Origin: an uncultured Lachnospiraceae bacterium
GTDB taxonomy: Bacteria > Bacillota > Clostridia > Lachnospirales > Lachnospiraceae
Assembly (NCBI GenBank): GCA_910578345.1
Contig: CAJTRA010000008.1
Span: forward strand, 1 to 64,000
Reading direction: 5' to 3'
DNA: 64,000 nucleotides
A program made the translations under genes and the position numbers. Below are positions 1 through 7,470 of this stretch, piece by piece. Positions within the stretch are counted from its first letter, which is position 1. Each line of letters opens with the position of its first letter. Below the pieces are notes generated by a model that did no database searches, was not told the origin of the DNA, and was given only the letters and a program-made list of their open reading frames with translations.

Positions 1-411
1 GTATGTACAAATCTGGATTATGATGTGGCAAAAATCATCAGGATCAATCAGAAAAGATGGGAGATCGAAGAATGCTTTCGGATCATGAAAACAGAATTCA
101 AAACAAGGCCTGTGTATCTTTCCAGAAAGGACCGGATTACAGCCCACTTTACGACATGCTTTGCTGCTCTCGTAATCTACAGAATACTCGAAAAGAAACT
201 GAAAGAACAATACAGCTGCGAAGAAATCCTCGGAACCCTGAGAACGATGGATATGGTAATCGCTCCCGGAGAGGGATATATTCCCGCTTACACAAGAACA
301 GATTTGACAGATGCATTGCATGATACTTTTGGTTTTAGAACAGACTATCAGATTACTTCTCAAAAAAATATGAGAAAAATTTTAAACCAGACCCGGAAGA
401 AACAAAAATAG
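1..411 (+). pseudogene. IS1634-like transposase, C-terminal part (cut by window edge)
   Basis: The reading frame is open from base 1, so the gene starts outside the window; only about the last 136 residues are seen. The segment has the DDE-transposase pattern WEIEECFRIMK (the catalytic E region of IS4/IS1634 transposases) followed by the helical stretch HFTTCFAALVIYRILE that is typical of IS1634 members. The gene ends in a basic tail. It is followed by a hairpin at 436-469. Whether the whole element is intact cannot be judged from here. It marks the left side of the sugar operon as a site of insertion. Confidence 0.75.
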
Positions 412-435
412 CTACATACTCTTCGATTAAGAAAA

Positions 436-478
436 CCTCACAAACAGCATATTTATGCTATCTGTGAGGCTTTTATCT
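436..478 (+). terminator. Hairpin with T-rich tail after transposase
   Basis: CCTCACA at 436-442 pairs with TGTGAGG at 463-469, with further pairing of GCATA and TATGC inside, then CTTTTATCTTTT. It could be an intrinsic terminator or part of the insertion sequence end. Nothing else was recognised between 479 and 596. Confidence 0.5.
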
Positions 479-609
479 TTTCTCAACTGTCAAAGATGGG
501 ATATAAATGAATCATAAGAAATTGTATTTTTATCGGTTTTCCTTTTTGTTACCCTAAAGTCACAATTAAACAGACGGGACGACCGTCCGGAACAAAAGGA
601 GGAAAAAGA

Positions 610-1962
610 ATGAAGAAGAAACTGGTAAGCGGTTTGCTGGTAATGGCCATGACAGGTTCTCTGCTCGCAGGCTGTGGAAACGGAGGCAGTGATGGAGGAA
701 GCAGCGCAGCGTCTTCAGACAGCGGCAGTACAGAGGCGGCATCAGATGACGGGGCTGCAGCCGAGACAGAAGCGGCATCCGACGACGGGGCCGCAGAAAC
801 GGGAAGCAAAGACGGATCTTATGATCTGACCTTATACACCATTAACTCCACGGATGAGGATTTCCCTGACTGGCTGGCGAATGTGGAAGGCGCTACGGGC
901 TTAAAGATCAATGTGATCGCAGCGCCCACAGACTCTGACACAAGACAGCAGAAGATCACAACAATCCTCTCCACAGGCGATGCAAGCGTGGATATCCTGG
1001 AGATCAATGATGAGATGAGCGCGTCTTTCAAGAATTCCGGCTGGCTGGAAGGATTAAATGACACCGTCATGACAGAAGATATCCGTGGGGAATTCCCACA
1101 GGGTTATGTGGCAGATATGATCACAGACAAGAATGGACAGATCATCGGTGTTCCTGGTTATTCAGGCTACCTGGCATTCTGGGTAAATCAGCAGATCTTG
1201 GATGAAGTGGGAATCACTTCCCTCGATACGAAAGAAGATTTCATGAAATATCTGGAGACAGCTTCCGGCGACGGCAGATACGGTTACGGCGGTTCCTGGG
1301 AGAAGACCTATGTATTCAACGAGATCGCACAGTTTGTCAATATGTTTGGCGGCGACTATCTTGACTGGACGAATCCGGCCAACAGGGAAGCGATGGAGTT
1401 CATCCATGAGATGGTAGAAAAGGGGTATACGCCCATTGACCAGATCGCTGACAAGTACGAACAGATGAATCCGAAATTCAATGACGGCAAATATGGCAGC
1501 CTGTTTATGTGGGGATTGGGAACAGATTACGATAAAGCCGGCATGCTGGGAGCGGACAAGATTCATATGGCAATGGTGCCGCAGCTCTCTGATCAGAAAT
1601 ACATCTTCACAGATTCCTGGAGCTATGTACTTAATACAGCATCCCAGAATAAAGACGCCGCGATCAAATTCCTGCAGTATATGGCCAGTGAAGAAGGCAT
1701 GAAAGCTTCCTATGAAGCGTTCGACAGATATCCGGCAAGGAAGGATGTGGCGGCAAAAGTTGTGCCGGATACGGATCCTGCGAAGGAAATGTATTCCAGG
1801 TACGCAAATGAGTGTGTGGTAAAAGGACGTCCGATGCTGCCGCAGACCATGGAATTCATCTCTGCTATGGGAACGATCTTCCAGTCTTATGTAAAAGATG
1901 AGATTACATTAGACGAGTTCTGTGCAAAAGCGCAGGAGTATGTAGAGACTTATAACAACTAA
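610..1962 (+). CDS. Sugar ABC transporter substrate-binding lipoprotein (family 1)
   Basis: This 450-residue extracellular lipoprotein should capture an oligosaccharide or sugar and deliver it to the two permeases encoded downstream. It has a lipoprotein signal peptide with lipobox LAGC and lipidated Cys22, then a low-complexity Ser/Ala/Asp/Glu linker up to about residue 75, then a type-1 solute-binding fold. The start is fixed by AAAGGAGG just upstream. The block GGSWEKTYVFNE near residue 225 and the YEQMNPKFNDGKYG block near 285 recur almost unchanged in the binding protein at 6005, so the two are paralogs. The ligand is not known; the GH172 neighbours suggest a fructose- or arabinose-containing glycan. 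Confidence 0.9.
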   Translation: MKKKLVSGLLVMAMTGSLLAGCGNGGSDGGSSAASSDSGSTEAASDDGAAAETEAASDDGAAETGSKDGSYDLTLYTINSTDEDFPDWLANVEGATGLKINVIAAPTDSDTRQQKITTILSTGDASVDILEINDEMSASFKNSGWLEGLNDTVMTEDIRGEFPQGYVADMITDKNGQIIGVPGYSGYLAFWVNQQILDEVGITSLDTKEDFMKYLETASGDGRYGYGGSWEKTYVFNEIAQFVNMFGGDYLDWTNPANREAMEFIHEMVEKGYTPIDQIADKYEQMNPKFNDGKYGSLFMWGLGTDYDKAGMLGADKIHMAMVPQLSDQKYIFTDSWSYVLNTASQNKDAAIKFLQYMASEEGMKASYEAFDRYPARKDVAAKVVPDTDPAKEMYSRYANECVVKGRPMLPQTMEFISAMGTIFQSYVKDEITLDEFCAKAQEYVETYNN

Positions 1963-1982
1963 TCAGTATTTTGATACAGGAC

Positions 1983-2029
1983 GGAGGCAATGCGGCGGAC
2001 AACATGCAGATTGTCCCTGTGTTACCTCC
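1983..2029 (+). terminator. Intercistronic hairpin between binding protein and permease
   Basis: GGAGG at 1983-1987 pairs with CCTCC at 2025-2029 and an inner stem GGACAA (1997-2002) pairs with TTGTCC (2011-2016); a T-rich stretch follows. It is probably a partial terminator or 3' mRNA stabiliser that makes the binding protein more abundant than the permeases. Confidence 0.5.
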
Positions 2030-2072
2030 TTTGTCTGTTTTTGTTGCAGAGGATAGGAAAAAGGAGGATCGC

Positions 2073-2948
2073 ATGATCAATAAAAAATCACTTCAGTGGA
2101 TTGCCTGGGTACTGATCTTACCGGTATTGCTCCTGCGGGGATTTACCACGATCTACCCAATTTTTAAAACAGTAGTTAACAGCTTTTACGATATCAGGAT
2201 CTTAAGCGGTGTCCATGAGTTTGCCGGGATATCTAATTATCTCAATATCTTTAAAGATCAGAAAGTGCTCACGACGCTGGAGTTCACCGGAATCTTTGTA
2301 GTCGTATCCATGCTCTTCCATGTTGTATTGGGAGTGGCGCTGGCACTGATCCTGAATATGAAATTCAGAGGACGGCGTTTCCTGCGCACGATTGTCCTGA
2401 TTCCCTGGGCAATGCCCGCGGTCGTGATCGGTATGGCCGGCAAATGGGCGTTTAACAATGATTATGGTCTGATCAATGACCTGATCCGCCGTTTCGTTCC
2501 CAGCTTTGAGTTAAGCTGGCTGATCGATACGAGCACGGCAAGAGCGGCAGTCATTGCCTTAGATCTTTGGAAAGACCTTCCGTTCTTTGCGATTCTGGTC
2601 TTATCCGGGCTGCAGTTCATCTCCAGTGATATTTATGAAGCGGCTAAAGTGGATGGCGCGAATGGGATCAAATCGTTTCTTTATATTACTCTGCCGCTGA
2701 TCACAAGAAATGTGCTCACGCTTTGTATTCCTTTTACACTCTGGCGGTTGACCGGGTTCGATCTGGTCTACTCCATGACTTCCGGCGGGCCGGGCGAGGA
2801 TACGTCCCTGATTGCTTACCGGATCACAATGGAGGCTTTTACCAATCTGAATGTAGGCTATGCTGCTGCGCTGGCAGTGCTTCTGTTCCTTGTCATGGCA
2901 GTATTTTCATGGTTCAATATGCGGTTTATGAGCCGTTTTGAAGACTGA
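2073..2948 (+). CDS. Sugar ABC transporter permease (MalF-like)
   Basis: A 291-residue inner-membrane permease of the binding-protein-dependent transport family with about six membrane segments. The cytoplasmic EAA loop (YEAAKVDGANGIKSFLYITLPL region, split here as EAAKVDGANG then ITLPL) contacts the shared ATPase. The start at 2073 is chosen because AAGGAGG lies at 2061-2067; an open frame extends to 1971 but crosses the hairpin and has no ribosome site. It is followed 19 bases later by the second permease. The ATPase is not encoded nearby, as is common when one MsmX-type ATPase serves many importers (family knowledge). Confidence 0.92.
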   Translation: MINKKSLQWIAWVLILPVLLLRGFTTIYPIFKTVVNSFYDIRILSGVHEFAGISNYLNIFKDQKVLTTLEFTGIFVVVSMLFHVVLGVALALILNMKFRGRRFLRTIVLIPWAMPAVVIGMAGKWAFNNDYGLINDLIRRFVPSFELSWLIDTSTARAAVIALDLWKDLPFFAILVLSGLQFISSDIYEAAKVDGANGIKSFLYITLPLITRNVLTLCIPFTLWRLTGFDLVYSMTSGGPGEDTSLIAYRITMEAFTNLNVGYAAALAVLLFLVMAVFSWFNMRFMSRFED

Positions 2949-2967
2949 TCGGGAGGAGAGGAAAATC

Positions 2968-3828
2968 ATGGAAAAAAATATGGATATGAAATATAGAGTA
3001 TACAGATGGCTTTCAGTAGTGATCAAGTGGGTTCTGTTTGCAGTGGTGGCATTTTTCATTCTGTTTCCGGTTTATTGGATCTTTATTTCCTCGATCACGC
3101 CGCCGGGAGAACTGTTCAAGAAGCCGATCGATTATCTGCCGGATCACCCGACGTTAGATAGCTATCGTTTTCTGATCGAGAATGTAGGGCTTCTTTCGAA
3201 GATCGGCAGCACAGTCATCATCATCGGTGTTACACTGGTAGTGGGTACGATCATCTGTGTGATGGGCGCATATGCATTCGCAAGATTCCGTTCAAAAGCC
3301 ATCAGTGTGGCCTTTGGCTTCATCGTGGCGACGATGTTGATCCCGGAAGTCGTTACGGCGCGTCCGCTCTACGAATTTATGCAGAAGGTGAAATTGTTTG
3401 ATACTTACCCAGGGCTTATTATTCTCTATATCAGTTCAGTCATTCCCTTTACGGTACTGATCTTAAGAAACTTCGTGTCGGAGATCCCGGTCTCCCTGGA
3501 GGAAGCAGCCTCCATCGACGGAGCGAATTTTGTACAGAGATTGTTCTTAGTCGTGCTGCCGCTTATGAAGCCGGCGATCGCGACGGTGTGTATCATTAAT
3601 TTTATCAACTGCCTGAATAACTTTTTTACCCCATTATATTATTCAAATGGGATTCAAGTACTCAGTGTGGCTATTGTACAACTGCCGCTTCGTGATAATA
3701 TGTATGGTGTACCATGGGATCTGGTGAGCGCTATGGGCTGGATCATCCTGCTTCCGATCATTATTTTTGTGGCAGTGTTTGAGAAACAGATTATGGATGG
3801 TATTATGGCTGGCGGGGTTAAAGCGTAG
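2968..3828 (+). CDS. Sugar ABC transporter permease (MalG-like)
   Basis: The second membrane subunit of the importer, 286 residues with about six membrane segments and an EAA loop, EEAASIDGANF, near residue 180. The start at 2968 follows GGGAGGAGAG; an in-frame start at 2938 would overlap the upstream gene and lacks a ribosome site. The protein ends with the usual MalG tail (FEKQIMDGIMAGGVKA). It pairs with the preceding permease and the binding protein at 610. Confidence 0.92.
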   Translation: MEKNMDMKYRVYRWLSVVIKWVLFAVVAFFILFPVYWIFISSITPPGELFKKPIDYLPDHPTLDSYRFLIENVGLLSKIGSTVIIIGVTLVVGTIICVMGAYAFARFRSKAISVAFGFIVATMLIPEVVTARPLYEFMQKVKLFDTYPGLIILYISSVIPFTVLILRNFVSEIPVSLEEAASIDGANFVQRLFLVVLPLMKPAIATVCIINFINCLNNFFTPLYYSNGIQVLSVAIVQLPLRDNMYGVPWDLVSAMGWIILLPIIIFVAVFEKQIMDGIMAGGVKA

Positions 3829-3923
3829 CACAAGAAGTACTTCTAAGGCTTGCGCCATAGGACGCTTCGCCAAGAAGTACTAATCTTGTGCGGGAGAAAT
3901 GCCCAAAAGCGGGGCATTCTCCC
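3828..3923 (+). other. Two consecutive hairpins between permease and GH172 genes
   Basis: GCACAAG at 3828-3834 pairs with CTTGTGC at 3885-3891 and encloses two copies of AGAAGTACT. Immediately after, GGGAGAAATGCCC (3892-3904) pairs with GGGGCATTCTCCC (3911-3923). No T-run follows, so processing or stabilisation of the mRNA is more likely than full termination. Confidence 0.5.
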
Positions 3924-3965
3924 AGCAGTGGTAAACAGATGACAGACAGATAAGGAGGATTTCGT

Positions 3966-5072
3966 ATGTATCAGAGTTTTATTGGTGGGCTGGGGGCATT
4001 GCCTCTGGCGAAACATGGGAAGAGCAGGTCGATCAACTGTGAAAATCCGCATGGAGAGAAGGGGAAGGGCGGCATGGCTGAAAGTGTCCTGGGGCCTTCC
4101 AGAAAAGGGGCGCCCTGTATTCATGGGCTTGCACCCGGAAGTGTGACGACATTAGCACAGATTGAGGGATCCGGCGTGATCCAGCATATCTGGATGACGG
4201 TGACGGACAGAACGGACAGGGATTATTATGTACTGCGGGATCTTGTGCTCAGGATGTACTGGGATGACGAGGAGACGCCTTCCGTGGAGACGCCGCTGGG
4301 TGACTTCTTCTGCTGTGGCTTTGGCAGAGGGTGTATTGTCAATTCCATGCCGATCGTGGTCAATCCTGCGCGGGGCATGAACTGCTATTTCCCGATGCCT
4401 TTTCACAAGAGCGCAAGGATCACGCTGGAAAATCAGCATGAGGTCGAGGTGCCTGCCTTTTTCTATCAGGTGGATTATCTTCTGACGGAGGAACTGCCAG
4501 ACGATATCTGTTATTTCCATGCACAGTGGAGGCGGGAGCGGCTCACGCAGTTACAGAGAGATTACACCATCTTAGATCAGGTGAAAGGAAGAGGCCACTA
4601 TGTGGGAACTTATATGGCGCTGACGGCGTTAGAGCGCTACTGGTGGGGAGAAGGCGAGATCAAGTTCTATCTGGACGGAGATGATCGTTATCCTACGATC
4701 TGTGGGACGGGAACAGAGGACTACTTCGGCGGTGCCTGGAGCTTCGCCAGCCAGAGGGATGGCAGGACCGTGGAGAATACCTATTCTACGCCGTTTATGG
4801 GATATCCTTATTATTCCCATCATGATTTGGACGTACATAATTTCTACCATAATGATGACACACTGCCTCAGAGAGGATTCTATCGCTGGCATATTATGGA
4901 TCCAGTGCTCTTCGAGGAGGATCTTAGGGTGACGATCCAGCAGATCGGGACATGCCATAAGGGGAATTTCGAACGTCAGGATGATGTGGCGTCTGTGGCA
5001 TACTGGTATCAGTCAGAACCGCATGCTCCATTTGGACCGTTGATGAAGAAAGAGGACAGGTGGCCCCGATGA
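3966..5072 (+). CDS. GH172 (DUF2961) family glycosidase
   Basis: A 368-residue cytoplasmic protein of the DUF2961/GH172 family, whose characterised members act on alpha-D-fructofuranosides, difructose dianhydride and D-arabinofuranosides. Seen here are the N-terminal block RSINCENPHGEKGKGGMA, the central PLGDFFCCGFG block, and the highly conserved GTGTEDYFGGAWSF motif around residues 247-260, whose Glu is a likely catalytic residue by family comparison. There is no signal peptide, so the substrate is probably imported first by the adjacent ABC system. AAGGAGG precedes the start. The stop overlaps the start of the next gene (ATGA), which suggests translational coupling. Confidence 0.88.
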   Translation: MYQSFIGGLGALPLAKHGKSRSINCENPHGEKGKGGMAESVLGPSRKGAPCIHGLAPGSVTTLAQIEGSGVIQHIWMTVTDRTDRDYYVLRDLVLRMYWDDEETPSVETPLGDFFCCGFGRGCIVNSMPIVVNPARGMNCYFPMPFHKSARITLENQHEVEVPAFFYQVDYLLTEELPDDICYFHAQWRRERLTQLQRDYTILDQVKGRGHYVGTYMALTALERYWWGEGEIKFYLDGDDRYPTICGTGTEDYFGGAWSFASQRDGRTVENTYSTPFMGYPYYSHHDLDVHNFYHNDDTLPQRGFYRWHIMDPVLFEEDLRVTIQQIGTCHKGNFERQDDVASVAYWYQSEPHAPFGPLMKKEDRWPR

Positions 5073-5959
5073 ATCGGGGCTTCTGTTCCGGAGACCAGAG
5101 TCTTTGGGGTGGCTTGGAATCGCTGGCGCTCCAAAGGTACGGCCGGGCCAGGTCTGTCAGCCTGGAAAATCCTTCTGGGGCAAAAGGGAAAGCCGGCATG
5201 GCAAAAAGCAGCCTCGGCCCTTCCAGAAAAGGGGCGCCGTTTCTTGTCAAAATGGCAGCAGAAAGCATAGTGACACTGGCGGAGATTGATGGCCCTGGCG
5301 TGATCGGACACGTTCTCCTGACGGTGACGGAATTCACAGAGACGAAACAGCGTGCGATGAGCGATCTGGTGCTTAGGATATATTGGGATGAGGAAGAGGT
5401 GCCATCGGTCGAGGCTCCTCTGGGCGACTTTTTCTGTTGTGGATTTGGGAGAGAGCGCAAAGTCAATTCTATGCCGATCGTGGTCAATCCGGCTCATAGT
5501 ATGCAATGTTATTTTCCGATGCCCTTCCAGAAGAAAGCAAAAGTTACGCTGGAAAACCGACATGCGGAGGAGATCCCGGTAGTCGCCTATCAGATCGACT
5601 ATGTGTTGACGGATGAGCTGCCAATGGATATTAGATATTTTCATGCACAGTGGAGAGGGGAACAGATCACACAACGGCAAAAGGAATATACACTCTTAGA
5701 TCAGGTTAAGGGCAACGGCCACTACGTGGGAGCTTATCTTACATGGACGCGATCACCACAGAATGGATTCTATCGCTGGCGTATCATGGATCCAGTGATC
5801 TTTGAAGAGGAACTTAAGGTGACGATTCGGAGGACTGAGATTTTCGGGGAAAAAGATACAGCCAGTCTGGAGGAAGTGGCGTCTGTGGCATACTGGTATC
5901 AGTCAGAACCGCATAATTCATTTAGGTTATTGAGGAAGAAAACGGACAGACGACTATAG
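5069..5959 (+). CDS. GH172 paralog lacking the catalytic segment
   Basis: A 296-residue tandem duplicate of the preceding gene, closely similar over its first ~220 and last ~70 residues. The stretch corresponding to residues ~220-300 of the first copy, including GTGTEDYFGG, is missing: the sequence runs from GHYVGAYL directly through TWTRSPQ to NGFYRWRIMDP (junction about 5735-5760), without breaking the frame. It is probably not a working hydrolase alone; since GH172 enzymes are oligomers, it might be a non-catalytic partner, or a gene in decay. ATG at 5069 is preferred (ATGA overlap with the previous stop); GTG at 5060 is in the same frame. Confidence 0.8.
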   Translation: MNRGFCSGDQSLWGGLESLALQRYGRARSVSLENPSGAKGKAGMAKSSLGPSRKGAPFLVKMAAESIVTLAEIDGPGVIGHVLLTVTEFTETKQRAMSDLVLRIYWDEEEVPSVEAPLGDFFCCGFGRERKVNSMPIVVNPAHSMQCYFPMPFQKKAKVTLENRHAEEIPVVAYQIDYVLTDELPMDIRYFHAQWRGEQITQRQKEYTLLDQVKGNGHYVGAYLTWTRSPQNGFYRWRIMDPVIFEEELKVTIRRTEIFGEKDTASLEEVASVAYWYQSEPHNSFRLLRKKTDRRL

Positions 5960-6004
5960 GAAAGAGACTATTGGTACTGGCCTAGCATTGGGGGATGCTA
6001 TATT

Positions 6005-7285
6005 ATGAAAAAGAGAGGAGAAAGTCATAGAAAGATATTTTGGACAGCAACCATAGGGATCGCGCTGGCGGTCGTAGGATTTGGCGGTTGCGGAAGGAAA
6101 GAAAATACGCTGAAGACGGCAGAGGATGCGGTAGAACCTGTGTGGGAGGATGAGATCACAGTCATGCATGTGGATGCAGGAGACGCCAGATTTGTGGCGT
6201 ATGTTGAGGAATTGCAGGAGAGGCTGCAGATGAAAATCAATCTGCTGCCTTATCCGGCAAATGCCGATTCCCGTCATGCGAAAGTATCTTCGCTTTTGGC
6301 GGCAGGAGATTCCTCCGTGGATATTTTTGCGGTAAATGATGAGATGATCAACGCCTTTAAGAATGAAGGATATCTGGAGCCGCTGCAGGATGATGTCATG
6401 AATGAAGAGACTGCCTGGGCCTTTCAACAGGAATATCTGAGGACGACGACGATGGTAGGGGATCAGATCTATTCGGCGCCCTATATGCTGGATGTTCTGG
6501 CGCTCTGGATCAACGAGGAATATCTTAAAGAGGCTGGACTTACCGGGATCGAGACAGAAGAACAGTTTAGGAGCTTTCTCGCCTATGATTGGGGAGAAGG
6601 ACGCTATGCTTATGGCGGATCCTGGGAGAAGACGTATGTGTTTAACGAACTGGGAGAATTGATTAACCTTTTCGGGGGAGATTATTTTGACTGGGATAAT
6701 GAGAAGACAAGGGAAGCGGTTCTTTTTTTGAAAGAATGTATCGACCGTGGGTATACGCCAAAAGACCAGATGATTGACCAGTATGAACAGATGAACCAGA
6801 AATTCATTGACGGAAAATATGGGATGGTGTTTATGTACAGCGGCAGCTTCAAGAAATATATGGATGCAGGAGTATATGGAAAAGACAAGATCCATGTGAC
6901 GCCGCTGCCGGATCTGGGCGGCAATCATGTGACCTATATCGGAACCTGGCAATATGCGTTGAATAAAGCATCAAAACACAAAGAGACCGCAAAGCGGTTT
7001 ATGAGCTATGCGGTCAGCCGGGAGGGGAGCAGACTCTATGCCGAGATGTTGAACAGTTTTCCGGCCAGAGCAGATCTTCTGGGTGAAGATCTGGATATTA
7101 CCGGATATGCGGAAATATGTGATTTCCTGAATTCCGTGGAAATGCAGGTACGCCCGATTCCGGCCAACTCTATGGAGTATATTGAAACAGTGGGAGAGCT
7201 GTTCCAGAAATATATGTTGGAGGAATTGGACTTAGACAGCTACTGTGACCAGATGCAGGAGCTTGTCGATGAGAATATCAAATAG
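6005..7285 (+). CDS. Second substrate-binding lipoprotein of the GH172 locus
   Basis: A 426-residue lipoprotein with a lipobox at GFGGC (Cys29) and a family-1 solute-binding fold. It is a clear paralog of the protein at 610: both share GGSWEKTYVFNE, FGGDY-DW and YEQMN-KF-DGKYG. It lacks the long acidic linker of the first copy and has no permeases of its own. It therefore probably feeds the same permease pair with a related ligand, or acts as a sensor component. It is the last gene of the operon; a strong terminator follows. Confidence 0.88.
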   Translation: MKKRGESHRKIFWTATIGIALAVVGFGGCGRKENTLKTAEDAVEPVWEDEITVMHVDAGDARFVAYVEELQERLQMKINLLPYPANADSRHAKVSSLLAAGDSSVDIFAVNDEMINAFKNEGYLEPLQDDVMNEETAWAFQQEYLRTTTMVGDQIYSAPYMLDVLALWINEEYLKEAGLTGIETEEQFRSFLAYDWGEGRYAYGGSWEKTYVFNELGELINLFGGDYFDWDNEKTREAVLFLKECIDRGYTPKDQMIDQYEQMNQKFIDGKYGMVFMYSGSFKKYMDAGVYGKDKIHVTPLPDLGGNHVTYIGTWQYALNKASKHKETAKRFMSYAVSREGSRLYAEMLNSFPARADLLGEDLDITGYAEICDFLNSVEMQVRPIPANSMEYIETVGELFQKYMLEELDLDSYCDQMQELVDENIK

Positions 7286-7300
7286 ACTATCAAAATAAAG

Positions 7301-7347
7301 ATATCTTCCGGTGTCAGAGATGCTGACAGCCCGGAAGATATTTTTTT
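7301..7347 (+). terminator. Strong intrinsic terminator ending the GH172 operon
   Basis: ATATCTTCCGG pairs with CCGGAAGATAT around an inner TGTCAG/CTGACA stem, followed by TTTTTTT. It separates the sugar operon from the AT-rich island. Confidence 0.9.
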
Positions 7348-7411
7348 GTGTGACATATATGTTCAGAATGAAATAATGCGTTCTTTCTTTTTGGGAAAAG
7401 TTCTATAGAAG

Positions 7412-7440
7412 TTGTAGAAATGTCTACAGTTTGATACAAT
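7412..7440 (+). promoter_or_regulatory. Promoter and palindromic operator of the four-gene island
   Basis: TTGTAG (7412-7417), a 17-base spacer and TACAAT (7435-7440) fit a vegetative promoter. Within it lies the perfect palindrome TGTAGA-AATG-TCTACA (7413-7428), spanning the -35 and spacer, where a bound protein would block polymerase. The expected transcript starts near 7447, 24 bases before the first ATG. The binding protein is unknown. Confidence 0.6.
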
Positions 7441-7470
7441 AACAATAATATTGGTACCGAAGGAGTTCTT

